DNA of 64,000 nt, from positions 35,836,150 to 35,900,149 of the forward strand of contig NC_016134.3 of assembly GCF_000005505.3 (NCBI RefSeq), written 5' to 3'. Of the stretch, positions 11,310 to 23,125 are shown piece by piece. This stretch comes from Brachypodium distachyon. Lineage: Eukaryota > Streptophyta > Magnoliopsida > Poales > Poaceae. Below the pieces are notes generated by a model. The model worked only from the letters and a program-made list of their open reading frames with translations, did no database searches and was not told the DNA's origin. The stretch's first letter is position 1; each line of letters starts with the position of its first letter. The translations under genes were made by a program, and so were the position numbers.

Positions 11310-12368
11310 TTACGCCGACTGCGATGAAGAAGCTCCTCCGTTCACTGGGTGGCCGCCGGTGCCGTTCATGTTGAAGCCGGTGGCGGCGGGGGCTTCGGAG
11401 GGATTGAACGGTGGTGGCGGGGCGGCGGCAGCGTCGGCTCCAGAGGCGGTGGTGGTGGTGGCGACGGCAGAGGAGGCGGACGCGCTGCGGCGGGCGCTGT
11501 GGCCGCCGAGGTAGTTGTGCTTGTTATTGTGCATCCAGACCTTGAAGACGCCCTTGCTGACGCCGATGTCGCGGCAGCGGTCGTCGACGATGGCCTCGTC
11601 CCGCTTCTGGAGGCGCCACCCGAGCCGCTCCGACAGCTCCTGCATCCGCTTCTTCTGCTCCAGGGTGAACTTGGTCCGGAACCGCTTCCTCTGCGCCGGC
11701 ATCATCGGCATCGCCCCGAGGTGCTGGGCCGGGACTGGGCCTGCAGGGACCATCTGGGCCGCCGCCACCGGCGAGACCGGGAGCCTCTGCTGCGCGGCCC
11801 CCGGCGCGCTGGAGGAGTTGAGGGAGAGCAGCATGTGCGGCGCGGGCGCTAGCGCCGGGCTGAAGTACGCCCCCGGCGGCGCCGGCGGTTGCTGCGCCAC
11901 TGGCGCCGGGTTGTGCGCCACGGGCGGCTGATGCTGCTGGGTCGGCGGGGGAGGGGACATGGAGCGCTCGTCGTCGTACCCGGAGCCGGAGCCGTCGGAG
12001 TCGGAGTCAGAGTCGACCCCGGGGAGCCGCTCCACGGGCGTCTCCTCCTCCCCGCGGCGCTGCTGCGGCAGCGGCGGCGGGGAATCCTCCACGAGCACCC
12101 TGCGGTGGAAGTTCCTGTGGCAGCCGCACGCCGCGCACTTGAGCGACCAGGGGTCGGCCGGGTTGTTCTCCGGAGTCGGCAGGAACTCCCTGCAGCCGTC
12201 GACGGCGTGCGCGCCCAGATTGGCCGCGTGGTTCCTCAGGCAGTCCTGGTACGTCACCACCTGAGACGATGGCGGCGGGGGCGCCATGGCCACCGCCGCC
12301 GCCGCCGGCTTCACTGGCTTCTTCGCGGACCCGTTGGGGAACGCCACCGGCTTGTACTTGACGTCCAT
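11310..12368 (-). CDS. Zinc-finger homeodomain (ZF-HD) transcription factor
   Basis: A single uninterrupted frame of 352 residues. Intronless coding regions are usual for plant ZF-HD genes. Residues about 38-91 form the ZF-HD dimerisation finger, with [10 protein letters not shown] near the start, the Cys/His set C43, H47, H54, C59, C78, C81, C83, H84, H88, and the typical [19 protein letters not shown] end. Residues about 226-288 are the homeodomain, from KRFRTKFT to [12 protein letters not shown], including the extended plant ZF-HD loop. The linker is acidic then Pro/Gln-rich, and the tail is Ala/Ser/Pro-rich. The frame is open 12 codons further upstream, but only to a GTG, so the first ATG (12366-12368, MDVKYKP) is taken as the start. 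Family role: nuclear DNA-binding factor acting as homo- or heterodimers in development and stress responses. The exact ZHD number cannot be given from sequence alone. Confidence 0.95.
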   Translation of the reverse strand: MDVKYKPVAFPNGSAKKPVKPAAAAVAMAPPPPSSQVVTYQDCLRNHAANLGAHAVDGCREFLPTPENNPADPWSLKCAACGCHRNFHRRVLVEDSPPPLPQQRRGEEETPVERLPGVDSDSDSDGSGSGYDDERSMSPPPPTQQHQPPVAHNPAPVAQQPPAPPGAYFSPALAPAPHMLLSLNSSSAPGAAQQRLPVSPVAAAQMVPAGPVPAQHLGAMPMMPAQRKRFRTKFTLEQKKRMQELSERLGWRLQKRDEAIVDDRCRDIGVSKGVFKVWMHNNKHNYLGGHSARRSASASSAVATTTTASGADAAAAPPPPFNPSEAPAATGFNMNGTGGHPVNGGASSSQSA

Positions 12369-12880
12369 GGCCCGAGTGTCACTGGCCTTGACAAAGGTTA
12401 CCACTATTGCCTAAGCCCCTGGCTTTAGCTGGGAGACGGACGGGGGAAGGGGGTCTCAGGTCAAATGGACGCTCTGAAAACAACAGCTAAGGATGGGAAT
12501 GGAAGCCAAGGCAGGGCGATAAGGGGGGATTAAAAAGGCCCCGCGCCGGAGACCGGGACAAGAGAGAAAACCTCATTAATCGCCTAATTAGCCACCAGAA
12601 AAAAGGAGGAAATTTCCAAGGATCGATCTTGGGGATAGATAGATCAATGACGGCACCACCGTATTGAAATCAGTTGCAGCTGTATTCTACATACATCTCC
12701 TGGGTGACGTCGAGGATTAATGACGGGGCCGCTGGATCAAGCACGCAACGACGGCGGTTCTTGTTTGACCTTTGATCATTTGAGCTGTCATCCTGCATCA
12801 TCCCATGACACGTGGTAACCAGGCTCGTACATCTGTCGCGCGCCGCTCTTTACCGATCAATACTGTCATCAGCTATATCA
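12369..12880. other. Upstream (5') region of the ZF-HD gene
   Basis: This is the likely promoter and leader of the minus-strand ZF-HD gene. Composition changes from GC-rich near the start codon to mixed. No clear TATA box is visible at a sensible distance on the minus strand. Confidence 0.45.
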
Positions 12881-12899
12881 GCTATATATCGATTTGATT

Positions 12900-14010
12900 T
12901 TGTTGGCGCTTGATCCTCAATTTATAAGCGGCGGTCAAGTAGGAGCGTGTGTCATTTAATTTCGGTAGGAAAAAGATAATGTGCAGTAAATCACTTCTAT
13001 CAATTCTCAGCCCACAGATAGAATAAACCCAGCTATGGCAAACGTCGAAACCATCGAACATGTTTTGCCTCACAGGCTAGAGCAACTCAATGCCATAAAG
13101 AAGCAACAGTTTATGCTTGACCCTTGATTTGGTCTGTCATTTGGTTAGTCAAGAAACCTGTAACCATTATTATCAATTGTTAGCAAACATAGCAAATCTC
13201 AAACCAGTAACACATAAATTAACACATATTCTCCGGCTATTGTAATTTTGAAATCAACTTTTTTGCTTGACCCTCCCGTACGTGTATATTTCACATGTGA
13301 AATGTACAGATACGTTTTGTTATCAAATGTTGCCACCAACTATAGCAAATCTCAAATTAGGCAACATCAAATTTTGTTTGACATATTTGAGATGTGTGAC
13401 AGGTTAAGACCATTTTTATGAATTATTGCTAGCTATGGCAAATTTGAAAAAACTTAATAGAGCATAATACATCTGCAAGCAGCTATAGCCAATCTCAAAA
13501 TTGCTATACAACTGCAGTTTTACCTGACCCTAGATAAAAGGATTCCATAAGTGTCATTAGAGAGTTAAGAAACGTGTAAATCATTCTTATCAATTGTTAC
13601 CAACCATGGTAAGTCTCAAAGGTCATAACATGCAAAATAGTGATTACGACATAAATCTTTTCTTGAGATGACATATATGAAATGTCTAGAACAAATTTTA
13701 CTAATTATGCCAGCTATGGGCAAATCTAAGCACATAACCTGCTGTCATGCATCTGCCACCGGCTATAGCAAAATCTCGGTATCACTACACAACAACAATA
13801 AAGAAACGTGCAAACCATATTTTATCAATCGTTACCAGTTACGAGAATTCTAAAACAGACAACATAGTTAACGTTTTTCACCGACTTGGCAAATGTTATT
13901 TTGTTAAAAATAGCATGTCATTTGTTTTTTCTTGACCCCCATTGAAACTGTCATTTTTCCGAAAAGATGCACACTATCATTTTTTATTGATTTATTAACA
14001 AGCATGGCAA
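12900..14010. repeat. Degenerate tandem array built on a GC(T/A)ATAGCAAATCTCAAA-like core
   Basis: At least eight imperfect copies recur at irregular 60-130 bp spacing. They include AACATAGCAAATCTCAAA near 13185, AACTATAGCAAATCTCAAA near 13337, AGCTATGGCAAATTTGAAA near 13431, AGCTATAGCCAATCTCAAA near 13481, AACCATGGTAAGTCTCAAA near 13602, AGCTATGGGCAAATCTAAG near 13712 and GGCTATAGCAAAATCTCGG near 13761. TTATCAATTGTTA-like strings lie between some of them. The copies are too diverged to give one period. No coding potential. Confidence 0.6.
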
Positions 14011-16460
14011 ATCAAATTCATCAATCAAACACCCGAGAGCCACCAAGCTATACCTAAAGCCTGATGAAGGGTGACGCAAGTATCAGGGCCATATGCTCTG
14101 ACCGCATATCACCACCCAACATTGAAATTCGGGGACCACCAAGGTTCAATTGGCCAATTAGCTAATTCCCAAAGTGTGTCGTATGCGCACGCTCCAGAAT
14201 CAGCTCGTCACCGTCTTCCACAACCCATCCTCAAGATCGGACAGAAAATGACGCATTGAACTTGCCAGGCCTGACAACGGCGATGCAAATCAGAGCCAGC
14301 CTAGCATGTGCCCAGCCGCCGACCAAGCTCCTCAGCCGCAGAAGTAGCGTTCCTCAAACGGCGCCCCCATTGGAACTGTTATATCTGTCGTGTCGTCAAT
14401 AATAGCCGAGTAACAATCAAATCATTATTATAAATTATGACCAAATAGAAGTCAGAATGCGAGACAATACATTTACATCCGGCGAATTCTTAACCCACCG
14501 TGCAACCACAATTGGTCATTTCCATACGCTTGGACTACTAAGTTTCGAGTCTACCATGACACTATATAGGACAAAACCCACCCTCCACTGAAACTCTGAT
14601 TTAGCTACACCGCTGTCATCGTCATAACTCATTGCATACTCTTTCTCTAGATACAAACACACTGTCTCCGTCAGCGCTGATGCAAGGGGAGATAGAGGTA
14701 TGCTACCATGACACTGCATAGGACGAGTCCATAGTTCTATACAGACTCTTATCTATCTGCATTTTTCATCGGCTAGCTAGAACACAACAATTGCTCATAA
14801 TTCAGATAGGAACACACCGACTAGCTCCCTCGGTAGTGTTGTAAGAGGGGATAGACGGATGCTAGTACAAAGTTTCATCGGCTAGCTAGAAAGACTCCAG
14901 TTATTACTCATCTTCAACATACAAGCACAATGTCCATTAGACAGTGATGCAAGGGGAGATGGAGGCGGACCTTTAGACCTTAGGCTCATTACAGCACAAT
15001 TTTTTGAAAATAAATAAATCAGAAATGACATTTCTGATAAACTTTGCACATGTATATATATATATAGCTTTTTATACACACTATGTGTACAATTTGTTTT
15101 CTTCATGTAGTCCATAAGAGAACATTATCTCTCTCAACAAATTTTTACAGATGAGTGCCACAGATCGATTCGTATGTTCTCGTCCAGATTTCTTTTCAGG
15201 ATTTTTTTTATAACTTTCAAAATGTCAATTTTGAGTTCTTGAAAAATCAGGGTTCTTGGGTTCCATTAGAGGTTTTCGGTCGTACGAACCCAAGGCAATC
15301 TAGTACTAGCTATAACAATCAGTCATTCATGATCCTCAAGTTACAAACACACCCACAGAATTAACCATGTAGGTGAGTGAACGTAGCTGCCCAAGCCCGG
15401 CCCTGAATTTGCCCGCGGACGGCACGAATAAAAAAGCTCAGGGGTCTACTACTCCTGCAAAATTCTAGCACCTCGCTGCTTAAAAAAAAAAAGTGCTAGC
15501 ACCTCGTACAGACTGTGTACGCGGAGGAACACTCCTCGTTCCTGCAAACGGACACACAAACGTACGCCTTCAGGACTTCACGCGCGCTGGAGCGAAAACG
15601 AGATATTCCTACGCTGCTTGCACCGTGAAATACTGAAATGAGCACCCCCCCTGTTGAGTTCGAGATGGGTACGTGACATTACGCAGCGAGGCAGTGCAGG
15701 AGCTGCTGTTGCTCCTGGGCCCGGCCTGCTGGCTGCGTCCTGTTTCCTGACTATGTTCCTGACCCCGTCCATCCCAGCCAAGCCAGCCAAAGGCCGAAGC
15801 GCGAAGAACCACCGTTCTCGTGTTGCTGTTCTTGCTTCGCGGGCGGGAGCAAGGCAAGGGGACGCCACCCGGCCTGTGTCCGTGGTCGTGGGAGCCGATT
15901 GCGACTTGCGAGAGGCGGATGGCGAAACTAGCCAGTTCAGTTGGAGTAGTAGTGAATTGGGTTTCTCCGGACGATGGGGTTGACGGTTGTTGGTAATGTG
16001 TATGCGTGTGCATGGGATGGGGAATATGGGACCGCCGTGCCGGGCGCTGGAGCACGTGACACCCACGTCGACGGGCGTAGGGCCCCTGCTGCTTGCTCTG
16101 GGTCTCAACTCTGAAGAAACCCTGGACCCTGGGAGGGGGGGAGCGTGTTCAGTTGGGGAATGGCTCTGCGGGTGTCAAACCGCGGTCCGTCCGCCCGGCC
16201 CATCCGATCCAGATCCCACGCTCCAGATTATAAAGAGTTTCCCGAGCTTGTTTTCATTTTGTCCGGAGTTGTTGCGAGTGTTGGTTGTGCCTGATTGCAG
16301 TTGCAGGGACAGGCTGGGCATCACAGTCGATAATCGCAGGCTTGCAGAGTTGCGGTCCATTCCTTGCGTACTTAATTACTGTTGCTAATCGAGCACGGTG
16401 GATATATAAGCGAAACCGCCAACACTGGCCTACACAGTTCGCTCCGTCCTGCGGTAAACA
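14011..16460. other. Gene-free stretch with a GC-richer part at 15400-16200
   Basis: Short near-duplicates (the CATCGGCTAGCTAGAA block near 14768 and 14877) occur in 14500-15100. The part at 15580-16390 is GC-richer with overlapping open frames on both strands, but none has recognisable domains, and the opposite frames are equally long. I see no supported gene. Confidence 0.45.
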
Positions 16461-16480
16461 CGCGCGCGCGCGCGCGCGCG
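16461..16480. repeat. (CG)10 microsatellite
   Basis: An uninterrupted run of ten CG dinucleotides, preceded by ACA and followed by TCG. Alternating CG of this length can adopt Z-DNA and is rare in methylated plant DNA. Confidence 0.95.
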
Positions 16481-17256
16481 TCGCTGAAAGAACCGAATGC
16501 AGAATAGGTGTTCACTTCACTACAGTCACTCTTCCAGACACTAGCAAATCGTTTGCAAGCATAGGTATACTGTTCAAATACACATGAGCGAGCGCGTTCT
16601 GTATTGTTGGTCACTGATGTATGACATTTATGTTATGTAAAATACTCATCTTCCTCTTATAAACGGTGACATCAGATACATTTTCTAAGAAAAATTTCCA
16701 GCGAGCCCACCAAGATATCACTTGTCAATTGCTCCGTTCTCCTTGGCTGGAAAGCACCTCCAGTCAAATACTAGCTCTAAATACCGATAGACGGATAGAG
16801 GCAAAATCGCAACTCATGCAAACAATGCACCGTATAGTTAAGGAACATGGTGCAAAAAAAGTTCAATACATATAGAAACACTCACCTATTTTATGTGCTG
16901 GTAAGTAATATTCATAAAAACCAAAGCAGTTTTTGCTGCCCGAATGAAAGGACGCATTTCTGTACTCCAAAAAGGCGAAATTTCAGAAATATTTTGTTTG
17001 TTTTCTCATGAATTCTACTCTCTTTTTTTTTACCGATTTTGGGACAGTGCTTGCCTTATTTAACATTTTGTGCCACATTTATCTACGATCTGTTACAATG
17101 TGCCACATTTTACATAACGTAACAAGTTTTTTCTGAATCTGACAGGGCAGACCCACATATTAGGGCTACATGGCAGATGGCTGGATGCCAAGCTCAAAGT
17201 GCAAAGTTTTGGGCGTTTCTTCTTCTAACGGTCCACCCGACCCAACCGAACCGCTT
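16481..17256. other. Gene-free stretch
   Basis: No gene is seen. TGTGCCACATTT occurs twice (near 17071 and 17100), possibly part of the decayed element that contains the inverted repeat at 17257-17432. Confidence 0.4.
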
Positions 17257-17432
17257 ACCCGTCCGATCCAATTCAAATTTGCCCGACCTGACCAGTACGT
17301 AACGTGCCGCTTTTGTTTTGGTTGAGCGAGACCCAGTGTTACTGGTCAAGCCAGACAGGAAGGAAATTGGTTCGGAGAAATAAGCGGGTCAGGTCAAGTC
17401 ATGCGGACTGAAAATTGGCTCGGGCGGGTAAG
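17257..17432. repeat. Inverted repeat, possible core of a decayed fold-back element
   Basis: CTTACCCGTCCGATCCAATT near 17257 with ACCTGACC near 17285 pairs with GGTCAGGTCAAG near 17388 and AATTGGCTCGGGCGGGTAAG near 17413. Outer sequences (TTCTGAATCT near 17133, AGATTCAGAA near 17432) extend the pairing weakly. No target duplication was found. Confidence 0.45.
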
Positions 17433-18942
17433 ATTCAGAAGATAAATAATGTTAAATTAGGTAAGATGTGACACAATTCAACAACTAGCTAGGGGGTAAA
17501 ATTTGACATAAAATATATGATACGGGGTAGATGTTATCACAAATTTACGAATGGGTGGTAAGAAGTGAAATTCACCCTCTTTTTCAGTTAGGCACAAGAT
17601 AACTTTGCACACGAACTTTACAAGCAAGTGGAGCATTTATATGTGTGTTTACTATTTTCAGTACTACCTTTTCAGATTTGAAAAATTGATTATGAAACCC
17701 GGGAGCAAGCGGTCCCAAATTCCCAAATGCATCCCATCCCCGAATTTCTTCAGATGCCTGTTACTATTAGTTTCTCCCATACTAGTAGAGCTAGTACCAG
17801 TACAAGTTTGCATGCCCGCGCCCACGGATTTGCGCGATCGGCTTGACACTCGTGTTATCCTAGCTGTCAGCCTGTCATCTGGTCGCGGAGGCCATCAATG
17901 AATCGAGGGATCGGAGTTATCGCCACTGACAGCAAGCACGCCGTCCCGCATAGCGGAGGAGGATGAATTGATGCCGATCGAGCCGCCGCCTGCACGCGCA
18001 GTGTGCCTGGGTTAATGCGGCTCCCTGTCCATCGTCCGCTGCGCCTGTGCGTGGAGCACCTACGTAACACGCTTAACAGGCGGCCAAGCACCAATTTCAT
18101 ATTTTCATTCCGCCCAAACCCCGCGCCGGTTTATCCACTGATTTCCAGATTGCTGAAGAACCCGTGATGTGAATCGATGTGTTTATGCCCAGGTTAATCG
18201 GGACTTCTTTTTTTGCGATGCGAACCTCTGTAGGATCAGTGTTGGCTTTTGTTGGGTGGTCAGCATGGTCGGTCGATTTCAACCCAGGTACTACTACTCA
18301 CCACCGTGCTGTGCTGCATTGCGTGGCGGAGGGGTCCAGATGAGTTGACGGGACGACGATACGGAGGTTGTTCTAGTGTGCACACTGCACGCAGCACTGT
18401 CGGATTGGGCGAGCAGCCATCCACGTCCCTGCCGGACTGTTTCCCTGGGCATGCTCATGTTTCCTTTGCATCCTCGGCCACTGGCGGACCGGCGTCTGGC
18501 GACCAGAGAACGAGATACTGTTCACGATCGCCCCTCTCTCTCAAACAAAAGAAGATGCTGTTCATGATAAATTCACTATGCTTCTCGAGAATGGGCCGCC
18601 ACAAACTTTGACTGCCGCTCAAGGGCTGAGACCCTCGCTTTACCATGAGATACATCCGAAGCTCGGCCTGATAAGGCCTGTGTTCGGCCTAGGAGAGATC
18701 TAGCCCATCAGATGGCTAATTACCCGGTGATGATACACGGGCGTTCTTCCTGCGATACACTACTCGGGAAATAGGCCCGTCTCGCTCACCCTCTTGTACT
18801 AGTGGGCCGGTTAAATAGGCTATTGAATATTTCTCCCATATCTTTATATTTCGGGCCCAACATGGATACAGGCTTTCTTTTTATCCCGTTTCACTTCTTT
18901 TTTTTCCATTTTTCACTTTCAATGGAAGTAAATTATTTTGTA
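17433..18942. other. Gene-free stretch
   Basis: Mixed composition and short frames only. Nothing recognisable on either strand. Confidence 0.45.
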
Positions 18943-19065
18943 CTTCCTCCATCCAGCAAAAAATGTCTCAATTTGACTAAATTTGAATGCATCTATACAC
19001 TAAGTCATGTCTAGATACATCCAAATTTTGACAAACTTAAGACATATTTTGTTGAACGGAGAGAG
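18943..19065. mobile_element. Stowaway-type MITE
   Basis: Left end CTTCCTCCATCCAGCAAAA, right end TTTTGTTGAACGGAGAGAG, TA at 18941-18942 and 19066-19067. The interior is nearly the same as the element at 651-774 (ACTAAATTTGAATGCAT, CACTAAGTCATGT), so they belong to one subfamily. Confidence 0.85.
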
Positions 19066-20015
19066 TAAAAAAGTTCATGTATTTGACATTTTCACGTATA
19101 AATTGCTCAAGTACTTTCATAAAAGTTTTGTGTATCTGAAATGAAATTAGCGTATTTTAAAAAAATCAAATATTTTGAAATGCATTGTACTTAAATATAT
19201 GTCCATGTATTTTGAAGAAACTAGAATTGTGGCTCATACACATGCGTGTGCAACATTTATATTGTACAATTAGAAGATGAATCATATGTACAGTCAATTA
19301 TTCCCAAGTATAGAATCTTAGAGTTTTGTTGAGCGACAGAATTTAGACCAACCAAAGATTACACAATATTATTAAAAAAAAGTTAATAAAATACACAGTA
19401 TAAATCGATCCATACACGCCGCCACCTCCCCCACGTGAAGGAGCACATGCGCGCGCCGCACCGGCAACGTGCACAGCACCATCATTTCCTGTGCCGATCG
19501 CCCGATCTGAGCGCGGCGAGAAGTATAGAAAATTAGAACCTGTGGGCAGAACGCCCGAACGGCCGAATCTGTGCCCTGGACCGGACTTCAAACTCCGTCA
19601 ATGACACGCTGAGTCGCTGAGCATCGAGTAATTTGTGAATCAAAAAATATCAAACGTTCACATGCAGTGATGCATTGCCCGACCAGACCGAATCTAACCT
19701 CCTCCGGTAAATGGAACGAACATGACTACATGAGTACCTAGCATCTGTCAATGTATTACTTTTGGTGCATGTTGCCTAGTAGCAGTACTAGCTGGAGTAC
19801 TTTGATATTCTGATCTGCATCCTTTTCATGGTAAAAGCTGAAAATAAAGAATGATGTGAATAGCTACTAGGTCCTGGAATCCATATCTTTGTCCTACAAA
19901 TAAGAACTTCTTTCCGTCTCTCTCTTCTTCACAGCAAGACTACCCAGTTCAGCTACCTCTGCTTCACTTAACACCATCACTACACACTTAGGCAACTCAA
20001 CTAAGCTTCAGCGCA
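19066..20015. other. Upstream region of the GASA gene
   Basis: No gene is seen. A TATA-like string, TACAAATAAG, lies at 19895-19904, about 110 bp before the GASA start codon, and is followed by a CT-rich leader and ACACTTAGGCAACTC. That spacing would suit a core promoter but the match is weak. Confidence 0.4.
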
Positions 20016-20847
20016 ATGGCTCTGGCTGGTAGGCTGCTCGTCCTCCTAGCCGTCGTTCTCGTCGCCGTCTCCATTGCCGGGCACAAGGTGAGCTAGAGAT
20101 CTGGTGCAAAAGTCATTGGGTTTGTTCGACCGAGCAGCTTAGATATACGCGTCGTTAGTTCATACTACAATCTTTACTGTTTTGTGTCAGGCGGCTGCCC
20201 GTGGAAATGAAGAGCATGGCGTCGTTAACGGGTATCAGGTGAGCAAGATCTCTGTTTCTTCGGCTTTTCTTGCAAATGTTTACGAGTTTTTACGGACAGA
20301 TCTGGTGCTCATACGTGTTTTTCTTTGTTCTGCCGTTTTTTCAGGGACAACATGGCACTCTCCAGAGATACCGTGAGTCGCCCTTCCTGTTCTCTCCCTT
20401 TTTTGTATTTCATTGATTTTCCTTCGTTTTGATTTCCTTCTGCAATATACATTTTCTTGGAAATCATTGCTCACAAACTAAAGACAAGGAAGTACTTGTG
20501 TCTAAGGGAATTAAACCCCCGGCCAGAACCGTTGAAAAATTTGTTTGTACTGCTATATATACATCGGAATCCAGATCATAGATTCAAACTAGAGAGATCC
20601 ACGGAGAAGCTGCTGAAATATAATCGGTGTTTGGACGGGTTGTGTCTGTGTTTTTTTGTATGCAGAGTGCTCGCCGTTGTGCGACTACCGGTGCAGCGAC
20701 ACCAAGTACAGGAAGCCGTGCCTCTTCTTCTGCAACAAGTGCTGCAACACCTGCCTGTGCGTGCCGTCGGGCTTCTACGGCCACAAGTACGAGTGCCCCT
20801 GCTACAACAACTGGAAGACCAAGGAAGGAGGGCCCAAGTGCCCCTAG
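20016..20847 (+). CDS. GASA/snakin family secreted cysteine-rich peptide
   Basis: Four exons with GT-AG borders join in frame: 20016-20087, 20191-20238, 20345-20372 and 20666-20847, giving 109 residues. Residues 1-24 (MALAGRLLVLLAVVLVAVSI...) are a clear signal peptide. A short polar spacer of about 25 residues follows. The C-terminal ~60 residues form the GASA domain, with twelve cysteines in the family order C-x3-C-x3-C-x8-C-x3-C-x2-CC-x2-C-x-C-x11-C-x-C-x12-C and the ending CPCYNNWKTKEGGPKCP that marks the family. All twelve cysteines are present, so six disulfides are possible. Family role: gibberellin-regulated apoplastic or cell-wall peptides affecting growth, redox state and, for snakins, antimicrobial defence. 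Which of these applies here is not visible. The first three exons are very small, so frame-based gene finders could miss the 5' part. Confidence 0.95.
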
Positions 20848-22538
20848 AAAAACATCTGTGCCCTTCTGACCACAGAGTTACAGTAACCCGGGCGCGCACC
20901 TTGATTCAAAACTTCTGATTCATTCTCAGTTCCAGTGCATGCATTGTTTTGCACTTGCCGTTGCCGTACGTTGATGCAATTGCGCCGCTCTTAGTTGTAT
21001 GTATAAACTACTGAGTTTTTGCCTGATCTGCACTTGCTCGAGATACCACCGCGCCCGTGGGCGAGAGAGAGGTGACCCGTGACCGCGGCAACCCTCGGCC
21101 TCGAACGGTTGTGCAGCACTGCATGGAAATGCCCGACCGGATCGCAGACCTTTCTTGCTTTTTACGAGTAGAAAACGGGATCGCAGTGTCCAACGCAACG
21201 GCGCCGGCCGCTCCGCCCCTATTGCGAACCTCGCGCCCTCGTGTATCCTCTCTTGAGCCCCATGGGCAGCGCCCGCTACTCTCAGGGCTTATCTGCCCTA
21301 ATAATAAAAGGAGTAACTTGCGTTTTACCCCTTTACTCGTCCACCTGCCCTTTCGTCAAACCGTTCTTTTCTCCCCTGCCTTTGACTCATCCGCCTGCCC
21401 CTTCATCAAAACCGTTCTTTTCTCTGCCGGCAACGCCGCCGCTGCCGCCGTGCGTCTTGCCCCCTCCCAAGCGGGAAGGACAAGCGATGTCCTAGGGTAG
21501 CTCCGTTCTTGACCGCTGGCTGCCTTCTACTTTTGTTATGGTTCACGATTTGATCGGCGAAGCGGCGATCCTCTGCGTGCGTCGCCGTGGCTGCGCGGGT
21601 GAGACAAGAGGAACACGAATCGGCCGTGTGTGCCCTGCTACAAGTTGGGAATCCGTTGATCTGCCTTTGCTCCCTTGTAACCCCCTTTTGGGCCACTACA
21701 GGGCCTCAACTTAAACTCTACGTGGCCCAGCTAGGTCAGTGAATGGTACTGATGTGTTTTACGGGCAATTCTGCTCTAAAAAAAAGGCAATTCTCTTCTT
21801 CCCCGGCCGCTGAACAGACCAATTCCCCTTCGATCCTACACCTGTATTTGACACTTTTTTTTTTTTGCAAAAATAGAGGGTAGGCTACAGCCTTATGAAT
21901 CCTACCTGGTAAAATCGCCCCTCATATATGTATGATGAGAGCAAAGATCGGGTCAAATAGAACTGCAACCAACAGATCAATGTTGTGGTCTCTAAACAGC
22001 AAACCAGCTGTTCGACAACATAAAGTGAGATGGTCTCTAAATCCACTCTCATGGTAGTTAAATGAAAATTAATCTACACCTATATAATATAATAATAATA
22101 ATCTATCTACCCCGAATAATAAAGAGATGACCGTTTCCTTGGTTGTCGCTCAACTTTTGTCCGTCGGCCTTACATGTGGGTCCCCCCTCCGCCCCCCCCC
22201 CCCAGATCGAACACAGGCAGCTCTTCTCTCCCGTTTTTCTATCGATTCGAATCCCCAAGACCAATGGCCGCCTCCCTCCCGGCTCCCGTGGCCTAACTGC
22301 CCCGCCTCTCCCTTGCTTGTCCAGGACGAACAGATCCAGCCACTGCCCTCCCTCCGCAGACGCTGCATCGGCCGCCGCCGCCTTCCTCCCCAGACACCTC
22401 ATTCATCGTCCTCCCCCACGGATGCCGCCGCCACCGCCGCACTCCACGGCGGAGGAAGAGAAGGGCAGGGGAATTTGGAAGCCGCGGCGGAGGGATCGAG
22501 GGAGGGGGAGTGGACCTTGGCGGCGGCAAGCAGGTGAG
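20848..22538. other. Gene-free stretch after GASA
   Basis: The first few hundred bases should hold the GASA 3' untranslated region. The 21050-21700 and 22130-22530 parts are GC-richer with overlapping low-complexity frames. TCTATCTACC preceded by A near 22102 is weakly Helitron-5'-like. No supported gene. Confidence 0.4.
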
Positions 22539-22690
22539 TGGTGACGAGCCGCCTCGCCTGGCGCCAGTACTCGCCGTATGGCACGAAGGCAACGTCGACA
22601 CGGTCATCGAGGGAGCACTTCGGCGAGCGCGTTCGGCGGGTGGGAGATGAAGAGGTGGTCGACAGCAAATGTAGAACTCCCGGCGCTCGC
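22539..22690 (-). pseudogene. Cytochrome P450 (CYP71-type) fragment, frameshifted
   Basis: On the minus strand one frame gives DRVDVAFVPYGEYWRQARRL followed by VTTHLLAAAKVHS. This is the N-terminal region of CYP71-clan P450s around the conserved Y-G-x-Y-W-R-x-x-R motif. Just upstream, another frame gives DHLFISHPPNALAEVL, which matches the preceding DHVFASRPP segment of the same family. The two halves are separated by a frameshift. After KVHS the similarity stops, and no haem-binding Cys region or ExxR is present anywhere near. It is therefore a relic of at most about 50 residues, perhaps carried by a transposon, since it sits in a GC-rich block between repeats. Confidence 0.7.
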
Positions 22691-22825
22691 CGTTCGGCCG
22701 CTGAGCAACACTGCAGCTAGCGGCCTGACCGGCTGAGCCCTTAGCCGTTGACTCGGGCCTTGGCGCACGCCATCCCTTCGTCGGTCTCCTCCTTCTCCCA
22801 GCTTCCCTCTTCCCTAATCCTGTAA

Positions 22826-23125
22826 GGGCCTCTTTGATTCATAGTATTGGAAAAGTAAAGGAATAGGAAAAATGTAAGATTACAATGTCATGTCCACTTG
22901 AGTCCTATATGATTTTGTTTGTACCAAAGTTTGTTTGATTTGACCAAAGGATTTCTTTCAAGAGGTTGGAGTGGATGTAAATTTTCCTATGGAATGTAGT
23001 ACAAATGAATCCTTAGAAAAATTGTAGGATGTAATCCTACAAATCAAACGACCAACATAGGAAAAAATTCTAAGGATTTCAAGCATTCAAAATTCCTATG
23101 AAAATTCTTTGAATCAAAGGATGCC
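22826..23125. mobile_element. Tourist-like (PIF/Harbinger) MITE
   Basis: Left end GGGCCTCTTTGATTCATAG, right end CTTTGAATCAAAGGATGCC, flanked by TAA at 22823-22825 and 23126-23128. The 300-bp interior is AT-rich and self-complementary (TAGGAAAAAT..TCCTATG blocks). The 3-bp TAA duplication is characteristic of Tourist/Harbinger elements. Confidence 0.85.

Noticed and set aside
12369..12404. Extension of ZF-HD by 12 codons upstream
   Set aside because: The extension begins at GTG, not ATG. Plant nuclear genes of this family start at ATG, available at 12368.
11349..12428. Long plus-strand frames opposite the ZF-HD gene (up to 179 residues)
   Set aside because: Shadows of the GC-rich ZF-HD coding strand. 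The minus frame alone carries conserved domains.
12900..14010. Possible CRISPR-like spaced repeats
   Set aside because: Repeats are diverged and irregularly spaced in plant nuclear DNA, with no cas-like gene. This is a degenerate eukaryotic repeat array.
15578..16388. Frames of 109-176 residues on both strands
   Set aside because: No recognisable motifs, and opposing frames are of equal quality. Treated as intergenic.
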